Source of the DNA: Daedaleopsis sinensis
Taxonomy: Eukaryota; Basidiomycota; Agaricomycetes; Polyporales; Polyporaceae
Direction of reading: 5' to 3'
NCBI GenBank assembly: GCA_033807695.1
Contig: CM066307.1
Location: 434,001 to 498,000 of the forward strand
DNA length: 64,000 nt
The notes below the pieces were generated by a model. That model did no database searches. It worked only from the letters and a program-made list of their open reading frames with translations, and was not told the DNA's origin. This document shows, in pieces, positions 49,751-60,440 of the stretch (positions are counted from its first letter, which is position 1; the number at the start of each line of letters is the position of its first letter). The translations under genes were made by a program, and so were the position numbers.

Positions 49751-51458
49751 TTAATGATGAGGGCCCGACAGGCGGCGCGCATGGCCGCGCTTCTTGCCCG
49801 TCTTCACGCGTTTGCTGCATTGCGCACGGTAGGGATCAGTGAGTCGATGCTCGCTAGAATAAATATGATGCCGACACACCATTGTTTAGTCGGGCTGGGA
49901 GAGTTCGCGCTCAACGTCGAAACTGAAGTGGTCTTAGGGGCCTCAGGCTGGGGTGCCTCTGGGGTAGGCTTCGAAGCTTCGGTTGTCGGCTTCGGAGCTT
50001 CGGTTGTCGGCTTCGGAGCTTCAGTTGTCGGCTTCGGAGCTTCAGTTGTCGGCTTCGGAGCTTCAGGTGTCGGCTTCGGAGCTTCAGTTGTCGGCTTAGG
50101 CGCCTCCGAGGTCGTTGCAGGAGCGTTAGGGGTGGTCGGGCTAGGCGCAACAGCAACATGCGTAGGAGTCGACCCGATGGACGGGACGGCGAAGTCGGCC
50201 TTGTCAGCGATGATGCCACTGTTGAAGATGTCATTCTGAGCGCCGTCATGGAAGCCGTAGAGGTCGTTGTAGTAGGGTGCTTGATAAGTGCCCTCAGGCA
50301 TCTGCAATGGGCGAGGGTGAGCGAGGATCGCGCCTGAGAAGATGCCGATCTCACATTGTTGCCCTCCTTCTGGTACCAGTACATGGGCAGTTTCGCGCCG
50401 ACGGTGCAGTTGCCAGGGTGCGCGGCGTTGGCGTCCTGTTCATCGGGGTCGAGACCGCATCTGCTCACAATGAGATACTGTCATTGAGTTGACGGCACGA
50501 CAGTAGAACGTACCGACGAGGCAGAGCGGGCTTGCCGAGCGCTTGTGTACCAGCGTCGCCAGTGACTTTGCACTTGAAACCGTTCATGTAGACTGTATGC
50601 GCGCTTAATTAGATGGGACCTATCGGAGAGGGGGCACGAACATACTCTGCTCCGAACCGCTCTCGATCTAAGAAGTGACAGAGATAAGACGACGGTCTTG
50701 GTGAGCAAGCGTGAGACGTACGGAGTGGATCCAGAACCAGGCACAGTGACAGCCCTCCTCCGGACAAGCAGGAAGCTTGGGCACCTCAAACTCAGTGTTC
50801 AGGGACCAAACACAAGTGTGGTTGACGGAGAAGATGGTAAAGTCATCGGGCTTGAGGGCGTGGACATCGGACTGGTATGCGATAGCGAGCGCGCAACCCT
50901 TCACATCATCGATGCCAGTGGTATGGAAGGCACTGAGCTGTGCTCCAGGGCAAGGATAGTTGCTTCCGTATCCAACGTCGCCACTGCACGTCATTGAGGA
51001 TCGTGTTCAGCGAACGAGGTCGATCGAACAGCGTAGTGAGTGCACTCACCCTTGGGAGGAGTTGAACCAGCTTGTAGCGCCCTTATCACAGGAGAGCTCC
51101 GTGTTGACTTTGCCACCGGCGGGAAGCTCGAAGAAGTCGCCCGCGTTCGGAGGATGATCGATGTGACCGTGCTGGGTCCATGTTAGCCGTTCCGCAGATC
51201 CAAAGGTGATATACTATTACTCACCATCCACCACTGGTCAAATGTCATGTCATACAACGGAACTTGAGGCCGATTGTCGTACGAGTATGTCTTGTCTGTC
51301 ACATTGAACCCGTACATGGACTTGTGCCAGAATGCTACGCGCTGTGTCAGTCATGCCCGAGCATGGCAAAAGCAATCAAACGCACCAATATGAGCGGACG
51401 CGGTAGACGCGAGTCCGGCGAGCGCGACGAAGGCCGGGACAAGAGAACTCGAGAGCAT
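49751..51458 (-). CDS. Secreted AA14-type lytic polysaccharide monooxygenase, 419 aa
   Basis: Exons (minus strand) 51458-51386, 51334-51225, 51171-51050, 50983-50722, 50667-50646 (22 nt micro-exon), 50592-50514, 50460-50355, 50301-49880, 49814-49751. The signal peptide is [22 protein letters not shown]. Cleavage leaves His1 ([13 protein letters not shown]). With mature numbering, the second copper histidine falls at 100 (AFHTTG) and the axial Tyr at 176 (IYMNGF), close to the positions I recall for the characterised Pycnoporus AA14 enzymes. Other family blocks: [41 protein letters not shown]. The C-terminus has a linker of APKPTTE repeats, then a Cys plus a basic tail ([15 protein letters not shown]). 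AA14 enzymes oxidatively cleave xylan bound to cellulose. Confidence 0.92.
49967..50105 (-). repeat. 21 bp coding repeats in the LPMO linker
   Basis: About six units of 21 bases encoding APKPTTE-like heptapeptides. Units differ by a few bases, so the array can expand or contract in frame. Confidence 0.85.
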
Positions 51459-52658
51459 GGTTGAAGTCGGGCTGAAGGAGCGTCGGGGAGAAAAGAGTGG
51501 CAGGCCCAGAGAGGGCGGGGACGGGGGCGGAGAAGGGGACGGGGAGGGGATGTTGGATGACGGGGAGCGTGGCCGGCCAAGGAGACGAGGTTTTATCCAG
51601 CCGTCAAAAATGGAGGTCCGGCGGTGCGGCGCAGTTCGGATAGACGCGATTGCCTATGACGGCATTTCCAAGGCCCAAAGTGTTCCGAGCGCATGGTTAC
51701 CACTGATCTTCCCGTCCCGTGGCACAGAACAGCTGAGACCTCCTCCAGACGAAACTAGCCCCAGTACTTCTGTTACATATCCACCGAACAACTCAGTGAA
51801 TGCAGTCCACATATGCCCATCCAATGCGCGCGCGCATGCCCAGGCATCAATCGTGGTATACGCGACAAGCGAGGCTGGGGATTCGTGTTTGCCGGGCTCG
51901 GCGGATGAGCATAAGTATTCGACACGTCCATGTCTGTGGCTACGTTAGCACGGCAACCGGAGCAAAGATAAAGCCTGCCGTCGACATTGCGGGCAGTCGT
52001 ACATATTACTCTGGCCGACGATGCACATGGGCAGCTGTAGCTGGCCGAAAAGTTGCCAGGATACTGGGGGACATCATGGAAGTTGTTGACAAGATGCGAT
52101 CTTGGAAAGCGTTTGCTGTGTCGTCACAAAACGTTTCGTCAGACTCAGGCACGGCAATATATATGTACAACTACTGAGCGCGCGTCTCAGCTCAGTACAC
52201 CCTCTCCGAATGGCTGCACTAGTCCTTCGTTGTGCGTTGTAATTCCTAAGCTCTCTCCGACTGTGTAAGATCACCCACGATACGCGCTGCAGTATTGTAG
52301 AACTCGAAATGAGATGGTGTACTTGGAAGAAAACAAAGATAACTCCCGCTAACCTTCTCAGGCTTATGATTCGGGAGAAGCCGGAAGATAAATTGACGTT
52401 AGTAATAACTCGGAAGAGGGGCAAAAAGAGAGCTATCGAATCCTCCCCCCATCAACCCATCCCTCCCGGTATTTTACCTCCAAATTCATCTCAAACGCTC
52501 TCCTCGCCCAAATATCCTCGGTTCGGTGAGCTAAATTCACAAATCCCTCTCCCAGCTCGCGACAAGTCCTTTCTTCTCTCCCCCCTTTCATCGCGACTGC
52601 CCGTTCGCATGCTGAGTCGCCATGTTCCACAGACCTCCCCACCGAGCCAGCGTACACT
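51459..52658. other. Divergent intergenic region between the LPMO and AT-hook genes
   Basis: No gene. A minus-strand GATAAAAC at about 51595 may be the LPMO TATA element. The last 250 bases before 52659 are CT-rich, as for a leader. Confidence 0.4.
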
Positions 52659-54681
52659 ATGGCCGACGCAAATTCCTTGCACACTCTGACAAGCACCCTC
52701 TCTTCGCAGTCCATGGGCAATCAGGGTTCCCCCGATCAGCAGCACGCCCACGCCCAACACCAGCACATGTCGAATCCCGGTGAGCCCCAAAATCATCCCG
52801 GTATGTCTATCTCGATGGGCCACCCTCCCCCCCTCCAACCGAACGTCGACGGCGTGAACTCCGAGCAACCCGTCAAGCGCAAGCCTGGACGGCCCAAGGG
52901 CAGCGGCAAGAAACCGGTCGATCCCAATGCACCCCCGAAGATCAAACGTCCCGTCGGTCGTCCGCGCAAGGACGGCCTCCCTGCAGGCTCTGTCGGCCCT
53001 CGGCGACCCAGTCGTCCTCGCAAACGCCCTCCTGGCACTTATGCATCTGGATCACAGCCAGGCGGACCTGGCATATACCCGTACGAGGTGAGTTTCCTTG
53101 TGTCATTCACCCTTACCTGCCCTGACAGCGCCGTTGTCGCCCAGACGCCGTTCGCCGGCGATCCCGCGTGGGCTTCGGCCTCTGCTCCTCCGATGGGCGC
53201 GCGCCCTGGCCGTCCGCCCGTGTTCCCTATCGACCCTAGCCTTGATGGCGATGATTGGGGGGAGCTCTCGAGGTCGCGCCCGGATAAGTTCCTCCACGCG
53301 CTCGTCTCCGCCCTCGAAGCACCCAACCCTCCATCCGCCGCGGGCCCAAGCGTCGAGGAAGCGTTCAAGTCCCACCTCGTCTCACTTGCTCCTAACAGCA
53401 AGAATGCGGCCATCCCTCAACTGTACTCGATACTCAAGACGTTCTGGCTTCCGTCCTCTCCCGTTTATTTCTCTCTCACCGCCTCGGCGTCGACTGCCCG
53501 CACACCTCCGGAACACCGGTTCCTCTATTGGGATCCCCAACCGTTGGTGTTTAACGGCATAGCTTGTCCCACGTGCAATAGCGCGTTGATCAACCGCGGT
53601 CGCATCAGCTCCGGGCCCATCAAGGTCTATGACCTGGGAAAGCCGTTCTTCGTGATCGCCTGCGAGTACGTCTGTACGAGCCCCGCCTGTATCGCAACGA
53701 CCGGCCCACAAGGGCGCAAGTTCGCGAGCACCGACGCGTCCATTCTGCGGGCACTCCCTACCAAACTCAAGGACGAGTTCCCCGCGCTACTCCTGCAGGG
53801 CAACCCCGACCTCGGCACGGGCCCGGAGATATGGAACTGGCATGGGATGGGCGTGTCGACCGCGCTGTGGAACATGGTGCGTGCGAGCTTGCACGCCAGG
53901 CTACAGAAGGAGGCCATCCTCGATATCGTCCGCGCTATCCAACACGGGACCTCAGACTTCGAGTACGTAGCGTACAAGCAGGAGGAGGAGGAGGATGGCG
54001 ACCAAGGGGAGGAAGAAGACGAGGACCCTCAAGACGCACATCAGGTCGAAGGCGAGCTCGGGGACAAAGACGTAAGTGCTTCCCCCTCGTCTTTCGCTGT
54101 TCTCCCCGTGCCAACCCCGCTTCCCCGCGCAGAAGACGATCGAGGAGTTCCAAGAGGCATGGAACGCCAATAGCGGCGTCGCGGACCACAACGGCGCCGC
54201 CGCCCCACCCATGCAAGAGCAAGCTGGGCCCAGCAACCCCGCCCCAGACCCCGCCGCGAACGGGCAGCAGCACGGCCCGAGCGCGCCCCCGCAAGCCCCC
54301 GCCCCGCCCCCACCACAAGCTCCGACCCCGGGCCCGCCGCAGCCGCCCCCGCCGAACTACGCGTACGCACCCCCCGCCGGCCCGTACCAGGCGTACCCGT
54401 ACGGGTACCCGTACTGGCAGCAGCCGCCCGAGCAGCAGCCGCCGCCGCCGCCGACGTCGCTCAAGCGCACGTTCTCGATCGTCGACGGCACGCCGGAGCC
54501 GGGCATGTCGGAGCCGCTGCACAAGCGCGTGCGGCACTGCTGCAAGTGCGGGTCGAACGAGTGCAAGGGCAAGGGCGGGCGCGCGTTCTGCACGAACCCC
54601 TGCCAGGACTGCGGGAAGCTCGAGTGCAAGGGCCGGAACAGCAAGCGGCCCGACCGGACGTGCGCGGATGCGTGGCCGTAG
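52659..54681 (+). CDS. AT-hook protein, DUF6729-like, 634 aa
   Basis: Exons 52659-53087, 53145-54071, 54133-54681. The first intron is 57 nt and lacks stops, so it could be retained as 19 codons. Two AT-hook GRP cores lie at about residues 77-79 and 100-102 (KRKPGRPKGSGKK; KRPVGRPRKDG), which suggests binding to the minor groove of AT-rich DNA. The central domain (about 250-430) contains YWDPQPLVFNGIACPTCNSA, with paired cysteines, and resembles the fungal DUF6729 domain. An acidic stretch (EEEEDGDQGEEEDEDP) and a long Pro/Gln/Tyr-rich region follow. The end is a cysteine-rich basic module (CCKCGSNEC ... CQDCGKLEC). Probably nuclear; function unknown. Confidence 0.8.
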
Positions 54682-55080
54682 GCGGTGTGCGCATGCTGGG
54701 CGAAGGGGACGACGAACGCGAACGTAGTGCTTGTAGGGGCTGTTTGCAGATGGATAGCCGAGCTCGGGGTGAACTATTTATCTGACATTCGTTATGTTGT
54801 ACCGTTTTAAACCTCTGGTAAATGGAGGCGCCCTGTATTATTAGCTACGGTTATGGTTTCGTGGCTTACATAGAAGAATCCTAATCATATTCCGAGATAA
54901 AGTAAGTAAGCAGTAAACGGAGCGAGCGTCTATAATTTCTGGCCGGGTGCATGACGTCACCGGCGAATCCACTTGCGCCTGCTGCGAGCTGGGCGGTGGC
55001 TCAAAAGGCAGCGATGACCGCGTGCGGTCTCTCCACCTCCCCATTCTACACTACTATACCCTCCCGCCATCGTCCGCGAC
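54682..55080. other. Intergenic region
   Basis: AT-richer 3' flank of the AT-hook gene and short upstream region of the next gene. No gene. Confidence 0.4.
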
Positions 55081-56666
55081 ATGCAACGCTTCGCGCAAGG
55101 CTACGGCAAGAAGCTCTTCCAAAAGCACCTGAAGGACTACGAGCCAAAGGACCCGCTGTATGAGACCTACACGGACAACAAGGGGCGGCAGCGGAGGCGG
55201 AAGGTATGTCTCTGTGGCGGAGCGACCTCCTTCAACTCTCTTCCTCTCGGCCTCTGTTCCTGAACGTCTGTCTCTCTCTTCCTGTTCACTCGGTGCACTC
55301 GTCGAACCGGCAGCGCGAGACTCCGCCCGGGCTGTCCACGCGCGACGCCAAGATCCTCAAGTCGGTGCAGCGGCGGGCGCACTACCTCGACAAGGGCTTC
55401 CACGTCTGCGGCTTGCACTTCGGTTGGACGTTCATCATCGGTGCGTCTCGTCTCTCCGCTATGCCAGTGCTGTAGTTGTGGCGGGCTCCTCCGGGGGCAG
55501 CGACTGATCTAACGAGTCGTTACATCGTGAATATACCGTGATTAAAATCCAAATATGGCATTCCTTTGTCAATGTGTTCCATCCTGGATACATCGTGGTT
55601 ACACGCGACTGTTGAAATGTATCCAGGATGTAACACAGAAACACTGGAATATTTGGAATATTTCTAGCATGTTGCGCCACGACACATGAGAGATACATGG
55701 GGATTTTGACCACGATATGACCGCGATGTAACTCACGACGGACAGAGGTCCATGTTCCCCACCAGAACGAGCCTAGAAGCTAGCTTTGTGACTGGACTCC
55801 AGGTCACAACGTTAGATACCAGGCTGGTTCCGGTCCTGAACAAGGCTTACGTCGGATTAGTCCCTTGTTAATGGGGCTTAATTTCGATTTGTTACTGCCC
55901 TGTGTTCAGATTCCGGACCCGAACTCGTCTGATAGCTAGAGTTGTGACCAGCAGTCCAGTCACAAGGCTAGCTGCTAGGCTAGTTCCGGGGGGAGGACAT
56001 TGCCCATTGCCCGTCGTGACTGCTCGTTACATTGTTCAGCGCTCAATGCGCCCGGTGCTCCTCAGTGGCGAGTGTGGCTGAATGACGTGCCTCGTGCAGG
56101 TATCATCCCCGGGGCGGGAGACGCTGCGGACGCCGCGCTCAACTACATCCTCGTCGTCCGCAAAGCGCGACAAGCCGAGTACGTACCCGTCCCCCCTCCC
56201 CTCGCGATGATCGCTGACCGCCGCCCGCAGGCTGCCCGGCTGGCTGCTCGGCCAGATGATCTTCAACAACGCGATCTCCGCGGGCGTCGGCTTCGTGCCG
56301 ATCGTGGGCGACATCGCGCTCGCGATGTTCAAGGCGAACTCGCGCAACGCTGCGCTCCTCGAAGAATACCTCCGCGTGCGCGGCGAGGAGTTCCTCAAGG
56401 CCGCCGCCGCGCGCACGGAGGACCCCGCGGATGTGCGCCCGGGGGCGGGCCGCGCGCCCGACGAGGTCGTCCCCGGGAAGAAGCCCGAGCGCAATGGGAC
56501 GGGCTGGTTCCGCCGCGGGAGCAAGGGCAGCAAGAAGAGCAGGAAGGACGCCGCCTCCGCTGCTGCGAGCGGGGGTCCGGGGGTCCCAACGCCAGATAGG
56601 GGCCGGTTCATTGAGGATATGTCGCCTGTTGGTGCGGCTGCGGCTGGAGATGTGAAGCGCAAGTAG
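55081..56666 (+). CDS. DUF4112 membrane protein, 254 aa
   Basis: Exons 55081-55203, 55314-55440, 56100-56178, 56231-56666. The joined frame reads through the family core: RRAHYLDKGFHVCGLHFGWT, then FIIGIIPGAGDAADAALNY and FNNAISAGVGFVPIVGDIAL, two hydrophobic segments with Gly/Asp motifs typical of DUF4112. A basic N-terminus with a KGRQRRRK run and a Gly/Ala/Ser-rich C-terminal tail (about residues 175-254) flank it. Intron 2 is 659 nt, about ten times the local norm. It contains two long hairpin elements (55513-55740 and 55749-55998), yet its splice sites (GTGCGT and CGTGCAG) look usable. Function unknown; probably in an organelle or plasma membrane. Confidence 0.8.
55513..55740. mobile_element. 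Hairpin element 1, MITE-like, in the DUF4112 intron
   Basis: The two ends are inverted repeats of each other over about 45 bases with some mismatches (GTTACATCG...AAAATCC on the left, its reverse complement on the right). The centre contains a 21 bp inverted repeat with one mismatch around ATCCTGGATACAT. The whole 228 bp can fold into one long stem. No coding capacity. Confidence 0.65.
55749..55998. mobile_element. Hairpin element 2, MITE-like, in the DUF4112 intron
   Basis: Clear 40 bp inverted repeats at 55771-55810 and 55941-55980 with about four mismatches, built on TTGTGACTGGACT. Similarity extends outward and inward, so almost all of the 250 bp can pair. Each arm is also partly palindromic. 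No coding capacity. Confidence 0.7.
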
Positions 56667-56740
56667 AGGAGGTTGGGCGGGCGGTGGGCGCAGATTGACC
56701 GGGTGATCGGCGGTGTACATAGCGTGGCAATATATTTCCT

Positions 56741-56893
56741 TGCCGGGCGCACTGTCGCGATGTTTCCAACTGCAGACAGAATTCAATGGTTTGCCGGGCA
56801 CACTGTCGCGATGTTTCCAACTGCAGACAGAATTCAATGGTTTGCCGGGCACACTGTCGCGATGTTTCCAACTGCAGACAGAATTCAATCGTT
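56741..56893 (+). repeat. Three 51 bp tandem repeats
   Basis: Period 51 bases, starting TGCCGGGC at 56741, 56792 and 56843; copies are nearly identical. It lies just 3' of the DUF4112 gene. A degenerate GTTCTGTGTTC(T/C)GGACGG repeat follows to about 57000. Confidence 0.9.
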
Positions 56894-59376
56894 AGGGAGA
56901 GTTCTGTTCTGTGTTCTGGACGGTCTGTTCTGTGTTCCGGACGGCTGGAGAGGTAGGGTACTAGTGCTGTTCTGCGTTCTGGACGGCTGGAGAGGTAGGA
57001 GGGTGGGGGAGGAGAGGGGGGGGAACTTGAAGGACTCAGGAGGGGGATCCGGAGCAGAGCAGAACGAGAGGGACTCGGGGATCTGCAGAAAGGCAGGAGA
57101 AGAAGACTACATTGCACTCGTACTACGCTACGTACACTCCGAGTCCGCGGCGCGCGCAACTATAACCTTGCGGACGCACACGAGCGCCTCAATTGCCATT
57201 TCCGTCATCTGCGTCCGGCGCTAATGCACCGCCGCCTCTTGATCTCGTTCCTCCACCACGCCCTCCGAGTCCCTCTATGCCCCGCTTCCTGCACGTTCGC
57301 ACTGCCGCACACGGTGAGTACATGTGTATGAGAGCACTTCTGTACACTCACTGCGCATTTCAGGCGTGGCTTCCGACTCCGAATCTGCCCCCACTTCAAG
57401 TTGATCCTGCGCGCCGCGGCGACGTCATGCCGCCGCCAACCTTCGAAGATCGTATTGGTGAGTGCACGTGCATTAAGACACTCTGAAAAATAGCACGTAC
57501 CGAGGGTCGATGACGCTCACACGCTTGAAGGAACACCGACAGGCATCACGGACGACACCGACTCTGGCACGTCTCCGAGTCGCGAGTGCCGCCCGAGTGC
57601 ATGTCCGTGGGCGCGCACACGCTCTAGACATGCGAAGGTGCGGTAGTCAGATCCAGTCCGCCAACCGGAGGCGTTGAAAAGAGTGTACTCACATGCTAGT
57701 CCTTCAGACCGCTGTCGTGCGCCGAGATTGATCTCGACGTGTCCTGCCAACGCCGCCGCCCCTGTCTGGCCGCTCACAGCTGTGGTGTATACAAAGTGAG
57801 TCAGATTCGTAGTCAGCGATCTGAACAAGAGACTCACCACTCAGCCGGGCCTGCCGTCATCGTAACAGACGTGAACGGCTGCCGGAGGGCGGACATCGGA
57901 AGCGCAGGAGCGAGCTGCCATTGTGCAGCGCGCTAGAGAAAGTGTCGCCAGCGGCGGCGGGGATGCACGACGGCAGCACGGGCGGCGGGCAAGACACGCG
58001 GACATAGGGCGACGATGGCAACCTTGAAGCCTCCCGTCAGGGAGATGCGGACGCCAGACGAGCAGCGCGGCACCGCCGAGCGGCAGCGTGCTGACATCCG
58101 GGTCCTGACGCCAGCCCGGGGCTGATCCAGCACATTCGATGGCGGCGAGCGACGGCGGCCCTCTCGTCCTCCCGATGAGCAGCGCTGCCGGCGTGTTAGA
58201 GACCATGTCGCAAGCGGCGGGGGATGCACAACGACAGGACGCGCAGCGGACGAGACACACGGACATGGAACGTCGACGGTGACGTTGCAGGCCCGTGTCA
58301 AGAGGATGCGGACAACGTGCGAGGAGCAGCGCGGCACCGCCGACCGGCGGCGTGCTGACATCTGGCTCCCGCCGCCCACGAGAGGTCGACCGGGCACAAA
58401 GTTCGACGGCGGCGAGCGACAGTTGCCGCCGTCGAGGCTTCCTAGCACTTGAGCGTGAGCTCGGTTCGTCATCTGAGATTTGATAGAGGTACTCACGCAG
58501 TACTCACGCGAAATTCACTGTCAAGCGCCATGACAGACACAAGCACGGCTGTGAACCTCGACACCTCGCTCCCGCCGTGCAGGTTACGTGCCGGACCCCC
58601 GGCTGACGCAGGCTATGAATCGTCCAAAGTGAGTCGAGTCCGCTATTCGGACGGGGTGTGGAATGAATACTCACGAGACATAATAGCGAGCTCCAGTCAT
58701 GTCAATCGCGGCGGCAGCAGAGACAGCCGTGAACATTCGTGACCACGAGCTGCAAACAGGACGGTCAGTTGGCGTCATCTAGAAGCAGGCGACAGGGAGA
58801 TATTGCGTACCAGGGCAGGGCTCAGTGCCAACCCGCGCCATGCTGGTGTCGAGGGGGAAGTCGCGCTGCTGGCCCACAGCAATATGATCAGCACACATGT
58901 AAGTACAGACAATGCAGAGTGGTGCTCACCATACGTCGTGTGTCTTCCGATGCAGAGGCTGGAGTGTGGCATGCTGCGTGCACGCAGAGGGGGACGGTGA
59001 GGAGGGGAGATGGTGGGAGGAGGAAAGAACGAAGGTGGGAATGTTTGCCCCGTCTGCCAACTCTGACTCAGCGCGCAAACTTCCGCACGCTGGGAACCAC
59101 CCTACCGGGCTCGTCCGGCAGGAACTCTGTCGCTAGGGCAGCCATTCACATCGGCGGTTCAGTTCGTGGTACGTTAAGCCATCTGTTTAACCGAATGGTT
59201 CTGTTTCTTGACGCTCGCACCAGATTCTCCATGAATTGATCTCCTCTGTGCCGAACATTATGCTACAGCATGTTCATGAAGCGGGTTCGATTCATCAGAC
59301 ACATGCACACCGTGTCGTTCGCTTCGGAGCAACTCCCAACGCACAACAATACAGATAGTGTCTAGTACTCGCTCAA
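56894..59376. other. 2.5 kb without a supported complete gene
   Basis: On the + strand, 57196-57480 shows two plausible GT-AG introns (from about 57311 and about 57459) around Pro-rich coding, but no convincing continuation. From 57680 to 58990 many GTGAGTAC-like donors appear on the minus strand, suggesting a decayed multi-exon gene. Its core is an internal duplication (57920-58433). No protein family recognised. Confidence 0.4.
57920..58433. repeat. Two diverged tandem copies of about 260 bp
   Basis: AGCAGCGCGGCACCGCCGA recurs at 58061 and about 58325, both followed by CGTGCTGACATC, and the flanks align over most of each unit. GC-rich with substantial divergence, so the duplication is old. 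Confidence 0.6.
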
Positions 59377-59838
59377 CTACAAGTCTGCGACCTCGTCGAC
59401 TTCCGACGACAGCGGCAAGTCCTCGACATCAGATGATGTGCCCTCCACCGTGTCCAGCTCCTCGCCTGCCGTGCTCTCGCGCTCCTCGCCGCTCCTCGCG
59501 ATCCTCAAGCCCGGAATGACTTTAGCCGGGCTGTTGAACGCGAGGAACATCTCCTCGTCAGATGCCTCCTCAAACCGCATCTCCCCGGACTCCCACAAGC
59601 CCAGCAGGTACTCCATCATCGGTGCGCCACCCTCGATATCGCTCAAGTTCCCAAACGGGAAGCCCTCGTCCTCCGGCCAGCCGACAAGCTTGTGCCAGCC
59701 GCGCCAGACGACGATGCGCGCGTAGCGTCGCGGGGTCCACTTCATGCGCTTGACACGGCCGTTCGTGAGCTTGTCTGCGCGAGGTGAGTGGGGAGATCTC
59801 CGGGGAAGACTGCAGCGTGTGAACTCACTGATAGTCAT
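59377..59838 (-). CDS. Hypothetical protein, 135 aa
   Basis: A tiny first exon 59838-59829 (ATG plus 7 bases), a 54 nt GT-AG intron, then 59774-59377. The product is basic at the start (KLTNGRVKRMKWTPRRYARI), has a Trp-rich centre (VVWRGWHKLVGWP, then FPFGNLSDIEGG) and an acidic tail. The KLVGWP...PF.NLS pattern looks like a family found in many polypore genomes, but I cannot name it. No signal peptide or membrane segment. The GC-rich coding sequence contrasts with the AT-rich DNA directly upstream. Confidence 0.6.
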   Translation of the reverse strand: MTISEFTRCSLPRRSPHSPRADKLTNGRVKRMKWTPRRYARIVVWRGWHKLVGWPEDEGFPFGNLSDIEGGAPMMEYLLGLWESGEMRFEEASDEEMFLAFNSPAKVIPGLRIARSGEERESTAGEELDTVEGTSSDVEDLPLSSEVDEVADL

Positions 59839-60440
59839 CAGGGAATCTCCCCCCAGCTATTTAGCGCAAAAAAGCATACAATAGTTCTCAATGTACGAAA
59901 TATAGTGATATATGAGCAGTTGGAATAAGTAGACATTATGAGCTATGTCCCCCTGAGGAATAGCGCATGATAGCTATAAAGTAGTGAAATTCCTTCAAAG
60001 GCTAGCGTAATGGTACTATAGAATTGGTAGTCGGGATCATTTGCACACACAAAGATAGGGTCAAATATTACGCATTTCAGTAGTATAGTAGATATCGTAG
60101 TCCATGCTACGGTGTGCCAATGTAGATACAGGTGGTTGAGGCTTCCATATTTACATGACTGGATGTGAGGGAGCGTGCGGATTTGAGCCATCTCGGCATA
60201 TATCAAGTACTAGTATTGGATGGATTAGTTGAGCAAGTAAGCGGGAGAGAGTGTGTGGTGGAAATGAGCAACCGTGAATGTACCGGGAGGCAGATATCAG
60301 ATGTATGAATTGGATGATTAGTCGAGAGGATAGTGTGGAGCGAGCAATATGCTACAGTGACACAACCAAGATTAATGATAGTAGGAGAGAAGGAAAGAGA
60401 GGCGCACAAGGCAGTTCGGGTATCACAGTGCGTGTTGACA
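59839..60440. other. AT-rich spacer
   Basis: Distinctly lower GC than the surroundings, with repeated ATAG/TAGTA motifs. It separates two minus-strand genes and probably holds the promoter of one and the 3' end of the other. No gene. Confidence 0.45.

Noticed and set aside
49967..50105. CRISPR-like array of short direct repeats
   Set aside because: Units are contiguous 21 bp in-frame coding repeats without spacers, in a eukaryotic gene.
53831..54727. + strand open frame of 298 codons, Arg-rich
   Set aside because: Alternative frame over the AT-hook gene's last exons; the composition is typical of a frame-shifted GC-rich exon.
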